This document shows positions 41,478 to 50,838 of a stretch of DNA of 53,223 nucleotides, one piece after another. Each line of letters begins with the position of its first letter. The first letter of the stretch is position 1. The stretch covers positions 1-53,223 of the forward strand of contig NZ_MDGL01000054.1 in NCBI RefSeq assembly GCF_002742265.1. Reading direction: 5' to 3'. The notes beneath the pieces were generated by a model, which did no database searches, was not told the origin of the DNA, and saw only the letters and a program-made list of their open reading frames with translations. Origin of the DNA: Maribacter sp. 4G9. Lineage in GTDB: Bacteria > Bacteroidota > Bacteroidia > Flavobacteriales > Flavobacteriaceae. A program made the position numbers and the translations under genes.

Positions 41478-41507
41478 CAAATATACTGCTTATTCCTTAA
41501 CTCACAA
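41478..41507 (-). promoter_or_regulatory. Predicted rplU-rpmA promoter
   Basis: On the minus strand: TTG (41507-41505), a 19-bp spacer, then TATATTTG (41485-41478). This is a textbook Bacteroidota promoter placed about 55 bp before the rplU start. Confidence 0.7.
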
Positions 41508-41523
41508 GGGATTTTTAAGTATT

Positions 41524-41979
41524 TTATCCCCTTCCTTTTTTTAAGTTATTGGACGGTTTGAAAAGTTGCATAAACGAAAGTGTGAGCACCAAGGACGTCA
41601 CGAATCCCATGGTTGCCACCACTAAAAAAACAATGGCCTCAAAATTTTCATATTCCTTGGCCCATTTGGTGGAAAGCTCTTCCAAAAATCCGGGTGCCAA
41701 CTCCGTAGAATAAAAGGCGAAAAACAGCGTAAAAATAAGTGTGGCCAAGCCTCCCGTAACCAGGCCGGCAACAAAACCGGTACCATATTCGAAAGTATCA
41801 GATCTTTTGATTTTTAGGTATTTTATAGTTTCATAAATACCAAATCCGGTAATAATCACATTAAATAGACTATAGAAAACATTGGTATGAAGTTCCAATA
41901 ATGCCAAAATCAAAAAATAGGCGATAAGGCAGGCACTTGTTACGATTCCAAATCTGATGGGGAGTGTATAATTCTTAAT
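41524..41979 (-). CDS. DUF4199 membrane protein, apparent ATT start
   Basis: A DUF4199 protein with four hydrophobic segments. The conserved family N-terminus is visible in frame as (I)KNYTLPIRFGIVTSACLIAY, but the codon where ATG is expected, at 41979, reads ATT. No ATG, GTG or TTG lies between it and the upstream in-frame stop. The first ordinary start codon downstream (a TTG at about residue 25) would cut into the first membrane helix. The ATT start gives 151 residues, the usual length. Either a rare ATT start is used, as in infC, or the start codon has been lost. Function of the family is unknown. Confidence 0.72.
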   Translation of the reverse strand: MKNYTLPIRFGIVTSACLIAYFLILALLELHTNVFYSLFNVIITGFGIYETIKYLKIKRSDTFEYGTGFVAGLVTGGLATLIFTLFFAFYSTELAPGFLEELSTKWAKEYENFEAIVFLVVATMGFVTSLVLTLSFMQLFKPSNNLKKGRG

Positions 41980-42109
41980 TTCGTTTCTTTTTATTCTTAT
42001 AAGTTAAGAAATCTTGATCTAAAATGTAACCAAAACGATGACAAAAGGACACCCGGCAATAAGACTAACCCTACAAAAAGAGTATTTTAGCGTAACATTT
42101 CCAATAAAA

Positions 42110-42126
42110 CAATACTAATAGTATTG
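42110..42126. promoter_or_regulatory. 17-bp palindrome upstream of the M16 peptidase pair
   Basis: CAATACTAATAGTATTG is a perfect inverted repeat with 8-bp arms around a central A, ending 22 bp before the ATG at 42149. It could be an operator or a leader-RNA hairpin. It differs from the TetR-linked palindromes. Confidence 0.4.
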
Positions 42127-42148
42127 AAGAACACTAAACATTAAAAAA

Positions 42149-43471
42149 ATGAAGAAAAATTTAATTGGGGTTGTCGCTCTTTTAGTTTCTTGTACACCAC
42201 TTCTTGCGCAAGAGGTCGAATACGAAGAATATGATCTTGAAAATGGGCTTCATGTAATCCTTCACCAAGATAATACGGCTCCTGTGGTGACTACCTCGGT
42301 CATGTACCATGTTGGCGGTAAAGACAGAACGGAAGGCAGGACAGGGTTTGCACATCTTTTTGAACATTTGTTATTTGAAGGTACCAAAAACATAGAAAAA
42401 GGAAAATGGTTTGAGATCTTATCCTCGAATGGGGGTACCAACAACGCGAACACGACCCAGGACAGAACCTATTATTACGAGGTTTTCCCGTCCAACAATC
42501 TTGAGCTGGGGCTTTGGCTGGAATCTGAAAGAATGCTGCATCCCGTTATCAATCAGGATGGTGTGGATACCCAAATCGAAGTTGTAAAAGAGGAGAAACG
42601 ACTGCGATATGACAATTCGCCCTATGGCCAATTACTTCCTGTTTTAGGGGAAAATCTTTTTGAAAAGCATCCCTATAAAGATCCCAACATAGGGTATATG
42701 AAGGATTTGGAAGCTGCCACCTTAGAAGATGTTAAGGCCTACAATGAAAAATACTACGTACCCAACAATGCGGTACTCGTTGTTGCAGGTGATATTGATA
42801 TAGTAAAAACGAAAAGTCTCGTACAGGACTATTTTGGACCGATTCCAAAAGGTACCGATGTTTCCCGGAACTATCCAAAAGAAACTCCAATTACCACAGA
42901 AAGAAGGGTGCAATTCTATGACCCAAATATTCAAATCCCCGCTGCGGGGTTAGCCTACAGAACACCGGGTTTTAAGGAACGGGATGCCTATGTATTGGAT
43001 ATGATATCGACCTATTTAAGTGATGGTCCCACTTCGAAACTTTACAAGAAAATGGTGGATGACCAAAAACAGGCCTTACAGGTGGGAGCTTTCAATATTC
43101 CGCAAGAAGATTATAGCATGTATTTTGTCTTCGCCCTACCCGTTGGTGAGACTTCCTTGGATACCTTGATTTCCGAGATGGAAGAAGAAATTGCTAAAGT
43201 CCGTACAGAACCTATCTCAGAAAGGGATTACCAAAAACTTCAAAATAAGTTTGAAAATCAATTTGTAAACTCAAATTCAAGTGTTGAGGGTATTGCCAAT
43301 TCGTTGGCCAGAAACTATATGTTGTATGGTGATACGGCATTAATCAACAAAGAAATCGAGATTTATCGTTCCGTGACCCGGGAAGAAATCATGGAAGTGG
43401 CCAATAAATATCTAAAACCCAATCAACGGGTCATTATCGACTATTTACCCGAAGAAAAACCTTCAAACTAA
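42149..43471 (+). CDS. M16 zinc peptidase, catalytic subunit
   Basis: A 440-residue exported peptidase with signal peptide MKKNLIGVVALLVSCTPLLA. The inverted zinc motif HLFEH is at residues 69-73 with a third ligand Glu at about 149 (VVKEEKRLRYD), so it is the active partner. The second half has the R/Y-containing substrate strand (YVLDMISTYLSDGPTSKLYKKM). It is encoded 7 bp upstream of an M16 gene lacking these residues; such pairs form one clam-shell enzyme in the periplasm. Confidence 0.95.
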   Translation: MKKNLIGVVALLVSCTPLLAQEVEYEEYDLENGLHVILHQDNTAPVVTTSVMYHVGGKDRTEGRTGFAHLFEHLLFEGTKNIEKGKWFEILSSNGGTNNANTTQDRTYYYEVFPSNNLELGLWLESERMLHPVINQDGVDTQIEVVKEEKRLRYDNSPYGQLLPVLGENLFEKHPYKDPNIGYMKDLEAATLEDVKAYNEKYYVPNNAVLVVAGDIDIVKTKSLVQDYFGPIPKGTDVSRNYPKETPITTERRVQFYDPNIQIPAAGLAYRTPGFKERDAYVLDMISTYLSDGPTSKLYKKMVDDQKQALQVGAFNIPQEDYSMYFVFALPVGETSLDTLISEMEEEIAKVRTEPISERDYQKLQNKFENQFVNSNSSVEGIANSLARNYMLYGDTALINKEIEIYRSVTREEIMEVANKYLKPNQRVIIDYLPEEKPSN

Positions 43472-43478
43472 AACGGAA

Positions 43479-45551
43479 ATGAAAAAGATACACCTATTTC
43501 TATTAAGTATATTTTTAACCACAGCTGTCCAAGCACAGGTGGATAGAAGTACCATGCCAAAACCAGGGCCTGCCCCTGAGATAAACCTGGATGAACCCCA
43601 AAGTTTCAGTCTTAACAACGGATTGAAGGTAATGGTCGTAGAAAACCATAAACTACCAACGGTTTCCATTCAACTGACCATTGATAATCCCCCAATTTTG
43701 GAAGGCGATAAAGCGGGCGTTTCCAGCTTAACGGGATCCTTGATGGGTCAAGGTTCCACCAATATCCCAAAGGACGAGTTCAATGAGGAAGTGGATTTTC
43801 TTGGCGCTCGACTGAGTTTTGGGGCGCAAAGCGCCTTTGCAAGTTCACTTTCAAAATATTTTCCTCGGATGATGGAGCTGATGGCCGATGCCGCCATCAA
43901 CCCTAACTTTACCCAAGAGGAATTCGACAAGGAAAAAGACATATTGATAACCGCGTTAAAAGCTGAGGAAAAGGATGTATCTGCGATTAGTGGCAGGGTT
44001 CAACGGGCATTGGCCTATGGAAAGGACCATCCCTATGGGGAGTTCACTACTATTGAGACGGTTAACAATGTAAAATTGGAAGATGTAAAAACCTTCTACA
44101 GGGATTATTTTGTTCCTGCAAACGCCTATTTGGTAGTAGTTGGCGATGTAAATTTTGACGAAGTAAAGGAATTGACCGAAAAGTATTTTACATCTTGGAC
44201 CAAAGCGGTTCCCCCATCGTTCACCTATAGCAAGCCAAAGGACGTTTACAATACTCAGATCAGTTTTGTGGACATGCCAAACGCCGTACAATCGGAAATT
44301 ACGGTTCAGAACATTGTAAACTTGAAGATGAAGGATCCCGATTATCTGCCTGCATTAATAGCCAACCAAATCTTGGGAGGCGGTGGTGAAGCCAGATTGT
44401 TCCTGAACCTACGTGAGGATAAAGGGTATACCTACGGGTCTTATTCCGCCATTGGCGATGACAAGTATGAACCATCCAGATTTAGGGCCACGGCCAGTGT
44501 ACGAAATGCCGTAACCGATAGCTCGGTAGTAGAAATCCTAAAGGAAATCGATAGGATCATCACCGAACCGGTATCGGAAAAAGAATTGAAAAACACCAAG
44601 GCCAAATATGCCGGTAGATTCGTTATGGCGCTGGAGCAACCCCAGACCATTGCCAATTATGCCTTGAACATAGAAAAAGAAGGGTTGCCAAAAGACTTTT
44701 ACAAGACCTATTTGGAAAGACTGGAGAAAATAACGGTTGATGATGTTCAAAAAGCGGCACAAAAATATTTTAGTTCCTCCAACGCCCGTATTGTAGTTAC
44801 CGGTAAGGGCAGTGAGGTGTTGGAAAACCTTGAAAAAGTGGAATTCAAAGGAAAAAAACTACCGGTGCTTTTTTATACAAAGACGGCGGAACGGACTGAA
44901 AAACCAAATTATAATGCCGCAACACCAGAAGGTTTGAAAGCGGAAACCGTCATTGAAAACTACTTAAAGGCAATAGGCGGGAAAGAGGCCCTAGAAGCGG
45001 TAGAATCCTATTCGATGACCGCAGAAGCGGAAATGCAGGGGATGAAGCTGAATTTAGAACTAAAGAAAACCTCCAAGGACCAGTTCATGCAGGATATCCA
45101 GATGATGGGGAACTCGCTAAGCAAACAGGTGCTGGACGGTGATACCGGCTATATGGTGGCACAGGGCCAGCGCAAGGATTTTTCTGAAGAGGAAATTATA
45201 AAGATAAAAGAAGAATCAGCGCCCTTCCCGGAACTGAACTATCTGGCCGCCGGAGGAATTTCTTTGGAAGGTACCGATATGGTGGGGGACAGGAAGGCGT
45301 ATAAGGTCAAAATAACAGATAATAAATCGGCTTTTTACGACACTGAAACCGGACTAAAACTTCAGGAAGTAAATGTTTTGGAAATGCAGGGCCAGACCAT
45401 GCAACAGACCATGATGCTCGAAGATTACAAGGAGGTGTCCGGAATTTTATTTCCATATAAACTGATACAAAGCATGGGGCCACAGAATATTGAGTTCATT
45501 GTATCGGAAATCAAGGTCAATGAAGGGGTCTCCCCGGCAGATTTTGAATAA
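43479..45551 (+). CDS. M16 peptidase-like non-catalytic subunit fused to a LolA-like C-terminal domain
   Basis: A 690-residue exported protein with signal peptide MKKIHLFLLSIFLTTAVQA. Residues about 30-465 are M16-like, but the HxxEH site is replaced by AGVSSLTGSLMGQGS, so no zinc site. The conserved substrate-binding strand GGGGEARLFLNLREDKGYTYGSYS is intact, as expected for the regulatory half. Residues about 480-690 form an extra domain (ENYLKAIGGKEALEAVESYSMTAEAEM; PFPELNYLAAGGISLEG; FPYKLIQSMGPQNIEFIVSEIKVNEG) resembling the half-barrel of LolA/outer-membrane lipoprotein-sorting proteins. It might bind lipid or peptide products. Confidence 0.9.
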   Translation: MKKIHLFLLSIFLTTAVQAQVDRSTMPKPGPAPEINLDEPQSFSLNNGLKVMVVENHKLPTVSIQLTIDNPPILEGDKAGVSSLTGSLMGQGSTNIPKDEFNEEVDFLGARLSFGAQSAFASSLSKYFPRMMELMADAAINPNFTQEEFDKEKDILITALKAEEKDVSAISGRVQRALAYGKDHPYGEFTTIETVNNVKLEDVKTFYRDYFVPANAYLVVVGDVNFDEVKELTEKYFTSWTKAVPPSFTYSKPKDVYNTQISFVDMPNAVQSEITVQNIVNLKMKDPDYLPALIANQILGGGGEARLFLNLREDKGYTYGSYSAIGDDKYEPSRFRATASVRNAVTDSSVVEILKEIDRIITEPVSEKELKNTKAKYAGRFVMALEQPQTIANYALNIEKEGLPKDFYKTYLERLEKITVDDVQKAAQKYFSSSNARIVVTGKGSEVLENLEKVEFKGKKLPVLFYTKTAERTEKPNYNAATPEGLKAETVIENYLKAIGGKEALEAVESYSMTAEAEMQGMKLNLELKKTSKDQFMQDIQMMGNSLSKQVLDGDTGYMVAQGQRKDFSEEEIIKIKEESAPFPELNYLAAGGISLEGTDMVGDRKAYKVKITDNKSAFYDTETGLKLQEVNVLEMQGQTMQQTMMLEDYKEVSGILFPYKLIQSMGPQNIEFIVSEIKVNEGVSPADFE

Positions 45552-45577
45552 TCATACCTTCACAATGGTTTTAATGG

Positions 45578-45606
45578 GCCCACTTGAACTTCAAGTGGGC
45601 TTTTCT
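45578..45606 (+). terminator. Rho-independent terminator after the M16 pair
   Basis: Perfect 10-bp arms GCCCACTTGA (45578-45587) and TCAAGTGGGC (45591-45600) followed by TTTTC. Confidence 0.9.
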
Positions 45607-45707
45607 CATTTTAAATTTTATAACTGGAGTTTTAGTATATATAACTAATAACCCTATTTGGTATCTTTGCATCATAATTGATCTTATACTTTAATAAGAA
45701 TACATAC

Positions 45708-46130
45708 ATGAAAAAATATTTTATCCCAATCCTAAGTTGCTTATTGCTTTTTATCTCATGCAAGGAAGAAAAGAAAGACGCAACCCCTACCCAAATGGAA
45801 CAGGTGATGGCAATTCATGATGAGGTTATGCCCAAAATGGGACAATTGGGAAAACTGGTTGGTCAGTTAAAACCCATGGCAGATTCATTGGGGGCAGATT
45901 CACCCCAAGCCAAGGCGATGCGCGATTTACAGGATGCCAACAAATCCATGATGGATTGGATGCAAGGTTTTGGAGCTAGGTTTGAGCCGGAAGAAATCAT
46001 GGATGGCAAGGAACTTAGCGAAGAAAAAAAGCAATGGTTGAACGAGGAGGAAGAAAAGGTCAAGGAAGTTAAGGAGAAAATAAATTCCAGTATTGCCAAT
46101 GCTAAAACGCTTTTGAACCCCAAGAAGTAA
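45708..46130 (+). CDS. Small lipoprotein with coiled-coil, function unknown
   Basis: A 140-residue lipoprotein. The signal MKKYFIPILSCLLLFISCKEEKK ends in a lipobox with the lipidated Cys in FISCK. The mature part is helical, with Met- and Gln-rich (QMEQVMAIHDEVMPKMGQLGKLVGQLKPMADSL) and acidic segments (SEEKKQWLNEEEEKVKEVKEKI). The start chosen is the ATG at 45708; an in-frame extension to 45678 is not signal-like. A TATCTTTG -7 element lies at 45662-45669. Confidence 0.75.
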   Translation: MKKYFIPILSCLLLFISCKEEKKDATPTQMEQVMAIHDEVMPKMGQLGKLVGQLKPMADSLGADSPQAKAMRDLQDANKSMMDWMQGFGARFEPEEIMDGKELSEEKKQWLNEEEEKVKEVKEKINSSIANAKTLLNPKK

Positions 46131-46230
46131 ATTCAATACAAATCTACCTATTTGGAAAGATATAGCTCAATTTCTCCTGTTGATGCTGTTATTTAGATAT
46201 TACTTGGATAGTTTGCCAATACTAAAATAT

Positions 46231-47178
46231 TTAAAATGGCAACTGGTTCAAATCCACATTACCACCGGAGATAATTATACCTACTTTTTTATTTTGAAAC
46301 TCCAGGGGATTCCCTTGATTATCTTTAATCAAGGCCGCAAAGGCAACAGCGCTCGAAGGTTCGATTATGATCTTCATCCGCTCCCAAACGAGGCGCATGG
46401 CCAAAACTATTTCCGCCTCAGTAACCCGTACGATCTTGGAAACATTATCCTGTATTATCGGGAAATTAATATCGCCCAATGTGGTTCTTAAACCATCGGC
46501 AATAGTGTTTATGGTCTCATTCCCCTCGATTTTTCCAGAAATCAATGATCGGTACGCATCATCGGCCTCAAAAGGTTCGCCCCCAATAACCTTGCAATCC
46601 TGCCCAAAATATTTGGCTGACAAGGAAGAACCTGCAATTAAACCTCCCCCTCCTACGGGACAGAAAATAAAACTTAAATCTGGCTGTTCAGCCAGCAATT
46701 CCAAAGCTGCGGTTCCCTGACCTATGATCACATTCAAATCATTTGACGGATGTAAAAACACCGCACCTGTTTCGGCTGCAATTCTATCCGCCATGGATTG
46801 CCTGGCCTCCACCGTGGGTTCACATTCGTAGATATGTCCACCATAGGCAATAACACCTTCCTTTTTTACTTTAGGGGCCGAAGTGGGCATGACGATATGG
46901 GCCGTAATCCCTATGCTCTTGGCGGCCAATGAAACGGCCTGGGCAAAATTTCCCGAAGAGTGGGTAACTACACCGTTCTTTCTTTGTGCCTCGTTCAGCT
47001 CCAAAATGGCATTTGTAGCACCCCTGATTTTATAGGCGCCCGCCCTTTGAAAGTTTTCACACTTAAAAAACACCTTACATCCCAGACTTTCATTAATTAA
47101 GGTTGAGGTAAGCACCGCGGTCCCGTGGACAAAAGGAGCGATTCTATTGTGGCAATCAGTAAGTGCTTTTTTGTCCAT
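46231..47178 (-). CDS. Threonine/serine dehydratase-like PLP enzyme (no ACT domain)
   Basis: A 315-residue fold-type II PLP enzyme. The Schiff-base Lys is in QRAGAYKIRGA (Lys50), SSGNFAQAVSLAAK is the asparagine loop, and VGGGGLIAGSSL is the phosphate-binding loop. Without the C-terminal regulatory ACT domain of biosynthetic IlvA it is more like catabolic threonine dehydratase or serine racemase. Which reaction it performs cannot be decided from sequence. It is followed by gldD on the same strand after 12 bp. Confidence 0.9.
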   Translation of the reverse strand: MDKKALTDCHNRIAPFVHGTAVLTSTLINESLGCKVFFKCENFQRAGAYKIRGATNAILELNEAQRKNGVVTHSSGNFAQAVSLAAKSIGITAHIVMPTSAPKVKKEGVIAYGGHIYECEPTVEARQSMADRIAAETGAVFLHPSNDLNVIIGQGTAALELLAEQPDLSFIFCPVGGGGLIAGSSLSAKYFGQDCKVIGGEPFEADDAYRSLISGKIEGNETINTIADGLRTTLGDINFPIIQDNVSKIVRVTEAEIVLAMRLVWERMKIIIEPSSAVAFAALIKDNQGNPLEFQNKKVGIIISGGNVDLNQLPF

Positions 47179-47190
47179 CCCTTATAAAAA

Positions 47191-47745
47191 TTACTTCCAT
47201 TCCAAGGTTTCCATGATTCTTCTAATGTCGTTTTGCAGATAGGCAGCCGCCGGCAATATGGAATCATAGTTGGGTTTTACATAAAAATATACAGAACCTG
47301 CCAGAAAGTGTTCCGTACTATCGGTCACAAAGAACTGGGACTGGGATGCCGCGTTCCCCTGTACCTCGAACAAGGACCCAAAAATCTTTTTATTGGGGTT
47401 TACATAGGGTTGCTCCACAATATTATCGGCCTTAGCGGCATGCTCATAGCTGAGCCGCTTGGCATCCACGATCAATTTTTTCAGGTTGGAGTCTACCTTT
47501 ATGTAAGTCAGAAATATGGCACCTTTCATCTCTGGGTACTCCAAGGAAAAGGAATTTTCAGAATCCAAATTGGGCGTTGCCAATTGATTGTATTGAAATT
47601 TGAAGTTTTCCGTTTCAAAAGGCGAAGATGCTCCCTCCGGATATTCCAAGCGCATTTGGGCCCTTGGTTTGGGTATGGCTTGATCTTCGCACGATCCTAA
47701 AAGCAGGACGATCACTAATATAAGTACGGATGTATCAAACTTCAT
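47191..47745 (-). CDS. gldD: Gliding motility lipoprotein GldD
   Basis: A 184-residue lipoprotein (lipobox LLLGSCED) of the GldD family, required for gliding motility in flavobacteria and linked to T9SS function. Family features are PKPRAQMRLEYPE, YPEMKGAIFLTYIKVDSNLKKLI and FFVTDSTEHFLAGSVYFYVKPNYDSILP. It starts 11 bp inside the gldE gene end, as usual for this operon. It shows that the organism probably glides or descends from a glider. Confidence 0.95.
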   Translation of the reverse strand: MKFDTSVLILVIVLLLGSCEDQAIPKPRAQMRLEYPEGASSPFETENFKFQYNQLATPNLDSENSFSLEYPEMKGAIFLTYIKVDSNLKKLIVDAKRLSYEHAAKADNIVEQPYVNPNKKIFGSLFEVQGNAASQSQFFVTDSTEHFLAGSVYFYVKPNYDSILPAAAYLQNDIRRIMETLEWK

Positions 47746-49063
47746 GGGGCAATGTCACTTTAATTTGTTTTAATCTCTTTTTATCGAAACTTTCCACTAC
47801 AAATTTATAATCCTTAAAAATAACCTCCTCGCCTCTTTTGGGAAAACTACCGGCCATCTCCAAAACAAAACCGGCTATGGTTTCTGACTCGCCCTTGTTT
47901 TCCTCAAAAATATCCTCATCGGTAAGCTTGATGACCCTATAGAAATCCTTTAGGGTCGTTTTTCCTTCAAAGACATAGTTGTAATCGTCCAATTTGGAAA
48001 AAACCAGGTCCTCATCATCAAACTCGTCGCTTATATCCCCAACTATTTCCTCAATGATATCCTCCAAGGTCACAATACCGGAGGTACCCCCATATTCGTC
48101 CACGACCACGGCCAAATGGTTTTTCTTGGTCTGAAAATCGGCCAAGAGATCATCCAATTTCTTGTTCTCCGGAACAAAGTAGGGTTCCCGTATCAATGAC
48201 ATCCAATTAAGGGACTTCCTGTCAAGGTAGGGCAGAAGGTCCTTTACGTATAAAACTCCCAGAACATTGTCCAAATTTTCCGAAAAAACGGGAATCCTTG
48301 AATATCCGTTCTTTTTGATTTCCTCCAATACTTCGGGAAACTTCATTTGATCGTTCAATGCGAAAATATCTATCCTAGGCCTCATGACCTGTTTGGTATC
48401 GGTATTCCCAAAAGTAACGATGCCCTGTAAAATCTTTTGTTCTTCCTTGGTGGTATCCCCATCTGAGGTAAGTTCCAGGGCCTGGGACAAATGGTCCACA
48501 CTTAAATTCGATTTTTCCTTTCCCAGCTTATTGTATAAAAAGAGGGTTCCGGAGCGCATGGGCAGGCTCAAAGGGGAAAAGATAAAGTCCAATACCTTTA
48601 AGGGATAGGCCATGAAGTTGGAGAAGCTCAATCGGTTTCTATTGGCGTAGACCTTGGGCAATATTTCCCCGAACATTAGAATCAAAAATGTAGCTACGAC
48701 CACTTCCAAAAGAAACCTGACCGATACAATATTGAATAGAACCGTATTTATTTCGGAGAACAGGGTGTCCCCTATCAAATTAAAAATCAATACCACGCCA
48801 ATGTTGATGGCGTTATTGGCAATAAGTATGGTAGCCAATAATTTTTTTGGCCGTTCCAACAATCTTATAAGGATAGTGCCCCTATCCGTTTTCTGATCCT
48901 TTATTTCGTTGATTTCGGTCACCGAGAGTCCAAACATGGCCACCTCTGCCCCTGAAATGAGGGCAGAACATAAAAGAAGAAGTATCAAGACGGCGATATT
49001 GAGTGCGAATGCACTATCCATTGCCATAAAAAACGATGCCAGTGGTAAAGGGTCGGGATCCAC
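47735..49063 (-). CDS. gldE: Gliding motility-associated protein GldE (CBS/CNNM-type)
   Basis: A 442-residue membrane protein. A DUF21 (CNNM) membrane domain (about 15-205) is followed by two CBS domains (about 220-340; KQVMRPRIDIFALNDQM and NHLAVVVDEYGGTSGIVTLEDIIEEIVGDISDEFDDE) and a CorC_HlyC transporter-associated domain (about 350-440). It is the flavobacterial GldE by gene order with ssb upstream and gldD downstream; partial functional overlap with GldD is known in this group. Possible role in ion transport. Confidence 0.95.
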   Translation of the reverse strand: MDPDPLPLASFFMAMDSAFALNIAVLILLLLCSALISGAEVAMFGLSVTEINEIKDQKTDRGTILIRLLERPKKLLATILIANNAINIGVVLIFNLIGDTLFSEINTVLFNIVSVRFLLEVVVATFLILMFGEILPKVYANRNRLSFSNFMAYPLKVLDFIFSPLSLPMRSGTLFLYNKLGKEKSNLSVDHLSQALELTSDGDTTKEEQKILQGIVTFGNTDTKQVMRPRIDIFALNDQMKFPEVLEEIKKNGYSRIPVFSENLDNVLGVLYVKDLLPYLDRKSLNWMSLIREPYFVPENKKLDDLLADFQTKKNHLAVVVDEYGGTSGIVTLEDIIEEIVGDISDEFDDEDLVFSKLDDYNYVFEGKTTLKDFYRVIKLTDEDIFEENKGESETIAGFVLEMAGSFPKRGEEVIFKDYKFVVESFDKKRLKQIKVTLPHEV

Positions 49064-49085
49064 TTTCTATAATTTAATATCCAAA

Positions 49086-49547
49086 TTAGAAAGGTAGGTC
49101 ATCATCCTCATCCTGACTCAAAGGTGCAGGTGATTTTGCAGGTGTCCTTTCATCATGCTGCATTGGTTGCGGCTGGGAAGATTGGCCAGAGCTATTCTCC
49201 ATACTTTCCTGTTTTGTGGTCAAAAAGGTGAAGTCCTGCACATGTACCTCTGTAGTATAACGGGTATTCCCGTCCTCTCCCTGCCATTGACGGTTCTTTA
49301 AACGACCTTCAACATATACCTTATCACCTTTGCTCAAGTATTTTTCACAGATTTCAGCGGCCTTGTTCCGCACCACGATATTATGCCAATCCGTATTGGT
49401 AACGCGTTCCCCCGTCTGCTTGTTTGTATACGTCTCGTTCGTGGCCAAAGGAAAGCGCCCGATGCAACCTCCGCCTTCAAAATAGTGCATCTTGACTTCG
49501 TCTCCCAAATGCCCGATCAGCATCACTTTGTTTAATGTCCCGCTCAT
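49086..49547 (-). CDS. ssb: Single-stranded DNA-binding protein
   Basis: Binds single-stranded DNA during replication and repair. The 153-residue protein has an OB-fold (about 1-106: LNKVMLIGHLGDEVKMHYF, TDWHNIVVRNKAAEICEKYLSKGDKVYVEGRLKNRQW). A Gln/Pro/Ser-rich linker leads to the acidic tip DEDDDLPF, which recruits partner proteins. It lies between mutY and gldE in the canonical flavobacterial order. The same DDLPF ending occurs in the DUF3127 protein at 22432-22806. Confidence 0.97.
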   Translation of the reverse strand: MSGTLNKVMLIGHLGDEVKMHYFEGGGCIGRFPLATNETYTNKQTGERVTNTDWHNIVVRNKAAEICEKYLSKGDKVYVEGRLKNRQWQGEDGNTRYTTEVHVQDFTFLTTKQESMENSSGQSSQPQPMQHDERTPAKSPAPLSQDEDDDLPF

Positions 49548-49662
49548 AGTTTTTTCACGTTTAAAATTACGTCAACTACCTGATATTTAATCATTACCCT
49601 ATGTGTGGGTATGTAATTTGACTCGCAGAATCCCTCTTTTGGGTTTCTTCCCTTCAAAAGTA

Positions 49663-50718
49663 CTAAAATTTAAATGTATTCATGAATTCCGCTATCAATA
49701 CGGGCACGGGATAATTTTTCAGATTTGATACATCTATTGCATCCGTATGAAAAAAGGTCCCTTCCAATATCCAAAATTTGGTATGTAGATGCTGATGCGA
49801 CAATTTATGGACAATGGTGTCCGTATTAAATAGGTTGATTTCTGGCGGTTTTTTGAATTTCAAAACCTCTGAATACCGAGTTTCTATTTCCTGTAATGTA
49901 ACTTCACGCTCCGTTTCCAACAAAGGGAATTCCCAAAGGTTTTGCCATATCCCTTTTCCCTTTCTTTGACGCAGTTGCGTGTAAACCGCATCACTTTGCC
50001 GATGCTCCAAGGGTACCAAGTAATTAAAATAGCGCTTCTTAATTTTGGCCTTTCCAATTTTAACGGGCAAATTCTTGACACTTCCCTTCTCAAGAGCCTG
50101 ACATTCATTGGCCAACGGACACACCGCACAGTTGGGGTTTTGAGGTGTACACTGTAACGCACCAAACTCCATAATGCCTTGATTGTAATCCCTTGTATTG
50201 CTGGTATGCAATACCTCAAGGGCCAGTTTTTTAAAATATTTGATACCCGCTGTACTGTTGATAGGTATGTCCACTCCAAAATAACGGGACAACACTCGGT
50301 ATACATTGCCATCTACCACCGCTTGCGGCTCATTATAACAAATGGAAGCAATGGCACTGGCCGTATAATCCCCTACACCCTTGAGTTTCAATAAGTCCTT
50401 ATAGGTTTTTGGAAATTCCCCTTTAAAATCATCTACTACCATTTTGGAGGCCGCATGTAAATTTCGGGCCCTGGAGTAATAGCCTAACCCTTGCCATAAT
50501 TTTAGCACCTGCCCTTCCTCTGCTTTCGCCAAATCCCGAACCTTAGGAAAGGTATCTATAAACTTGTAGTAATAGGGTATTCCCTGCGCAACACGGGTTT
50601 GTTGCAATAGTATTTCAGACAACCAGATTTTATAGGGATCTACCGTATCCCGCCAAGGCAGGCTACGCTTATTTTCATGGTACCACGACAAAATTTTATC
50701 AGAAAAAGACATTCCCAA
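49663..50718 (-). CDS. mutY: A/G-specific adenine glycosylase
   Basis: Removes adenine mispaired with 8-oxoguanine. The 351-residue protein has the catalytic Glu region (EILLQQTRVAQGIPYYYKF), the helix-hairpin-helix LKGVGDYTASAIASICYNEPQAVVDGNVYRVL with the catalytic Asp, the iron-sulfur ligands CTPQNPNCAVCPLANEC (C-x6-C-x2-C-x5-C), and a C-terminal NUDIX-like domain that recognises 8-oxoG. Met3 (MSFSDKIL) is an equally good start. It is first in the mutY-ssb-gldE-gldD run and divergent from HU. Confidence 0.97.
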   Translation of the reverse strand: MGMSFSDKILSWYHENKRSLPWRDTVDPYKIWLSEILLQQTRVAQGIPYYYKFIDTFPKVRDLAKAEEGQVLKLWQGLGYYSRARNLHAASKMVVDDFKGEFPKTYKDLLKLKGVGDYTASAIASICYNEPQAVVDGNVYRVLSRYFGVDIPINSTAGIKYFKKLALEVLHTSNTRDYNQGIMEFGALQCTPQNPNCAVCPLANECQALEKGSVKNLPVKIGKAKIKKRYFNYLVPLEHRQSDAVYTQLRQRKGKGIWQNLWEFPLLETEREVTLQEIETRYSEVLKFKKPPEINLFNTDTIVHKLSHQHLHTKFWILEGTFFHTDAIDVSNLKNYPVPVLIAEFMNTFKF

Positions 50719-50838
50719 AAATAATAAGCGTCAAAAGTATCAGTTTAAATACTTAAAATTAGATTATTAGAAAGAAAGATTGAATTTAATTTATATATTT
50801 GCAACCCGAAAAAAATACAGAAAATCTAATATTGTAAG

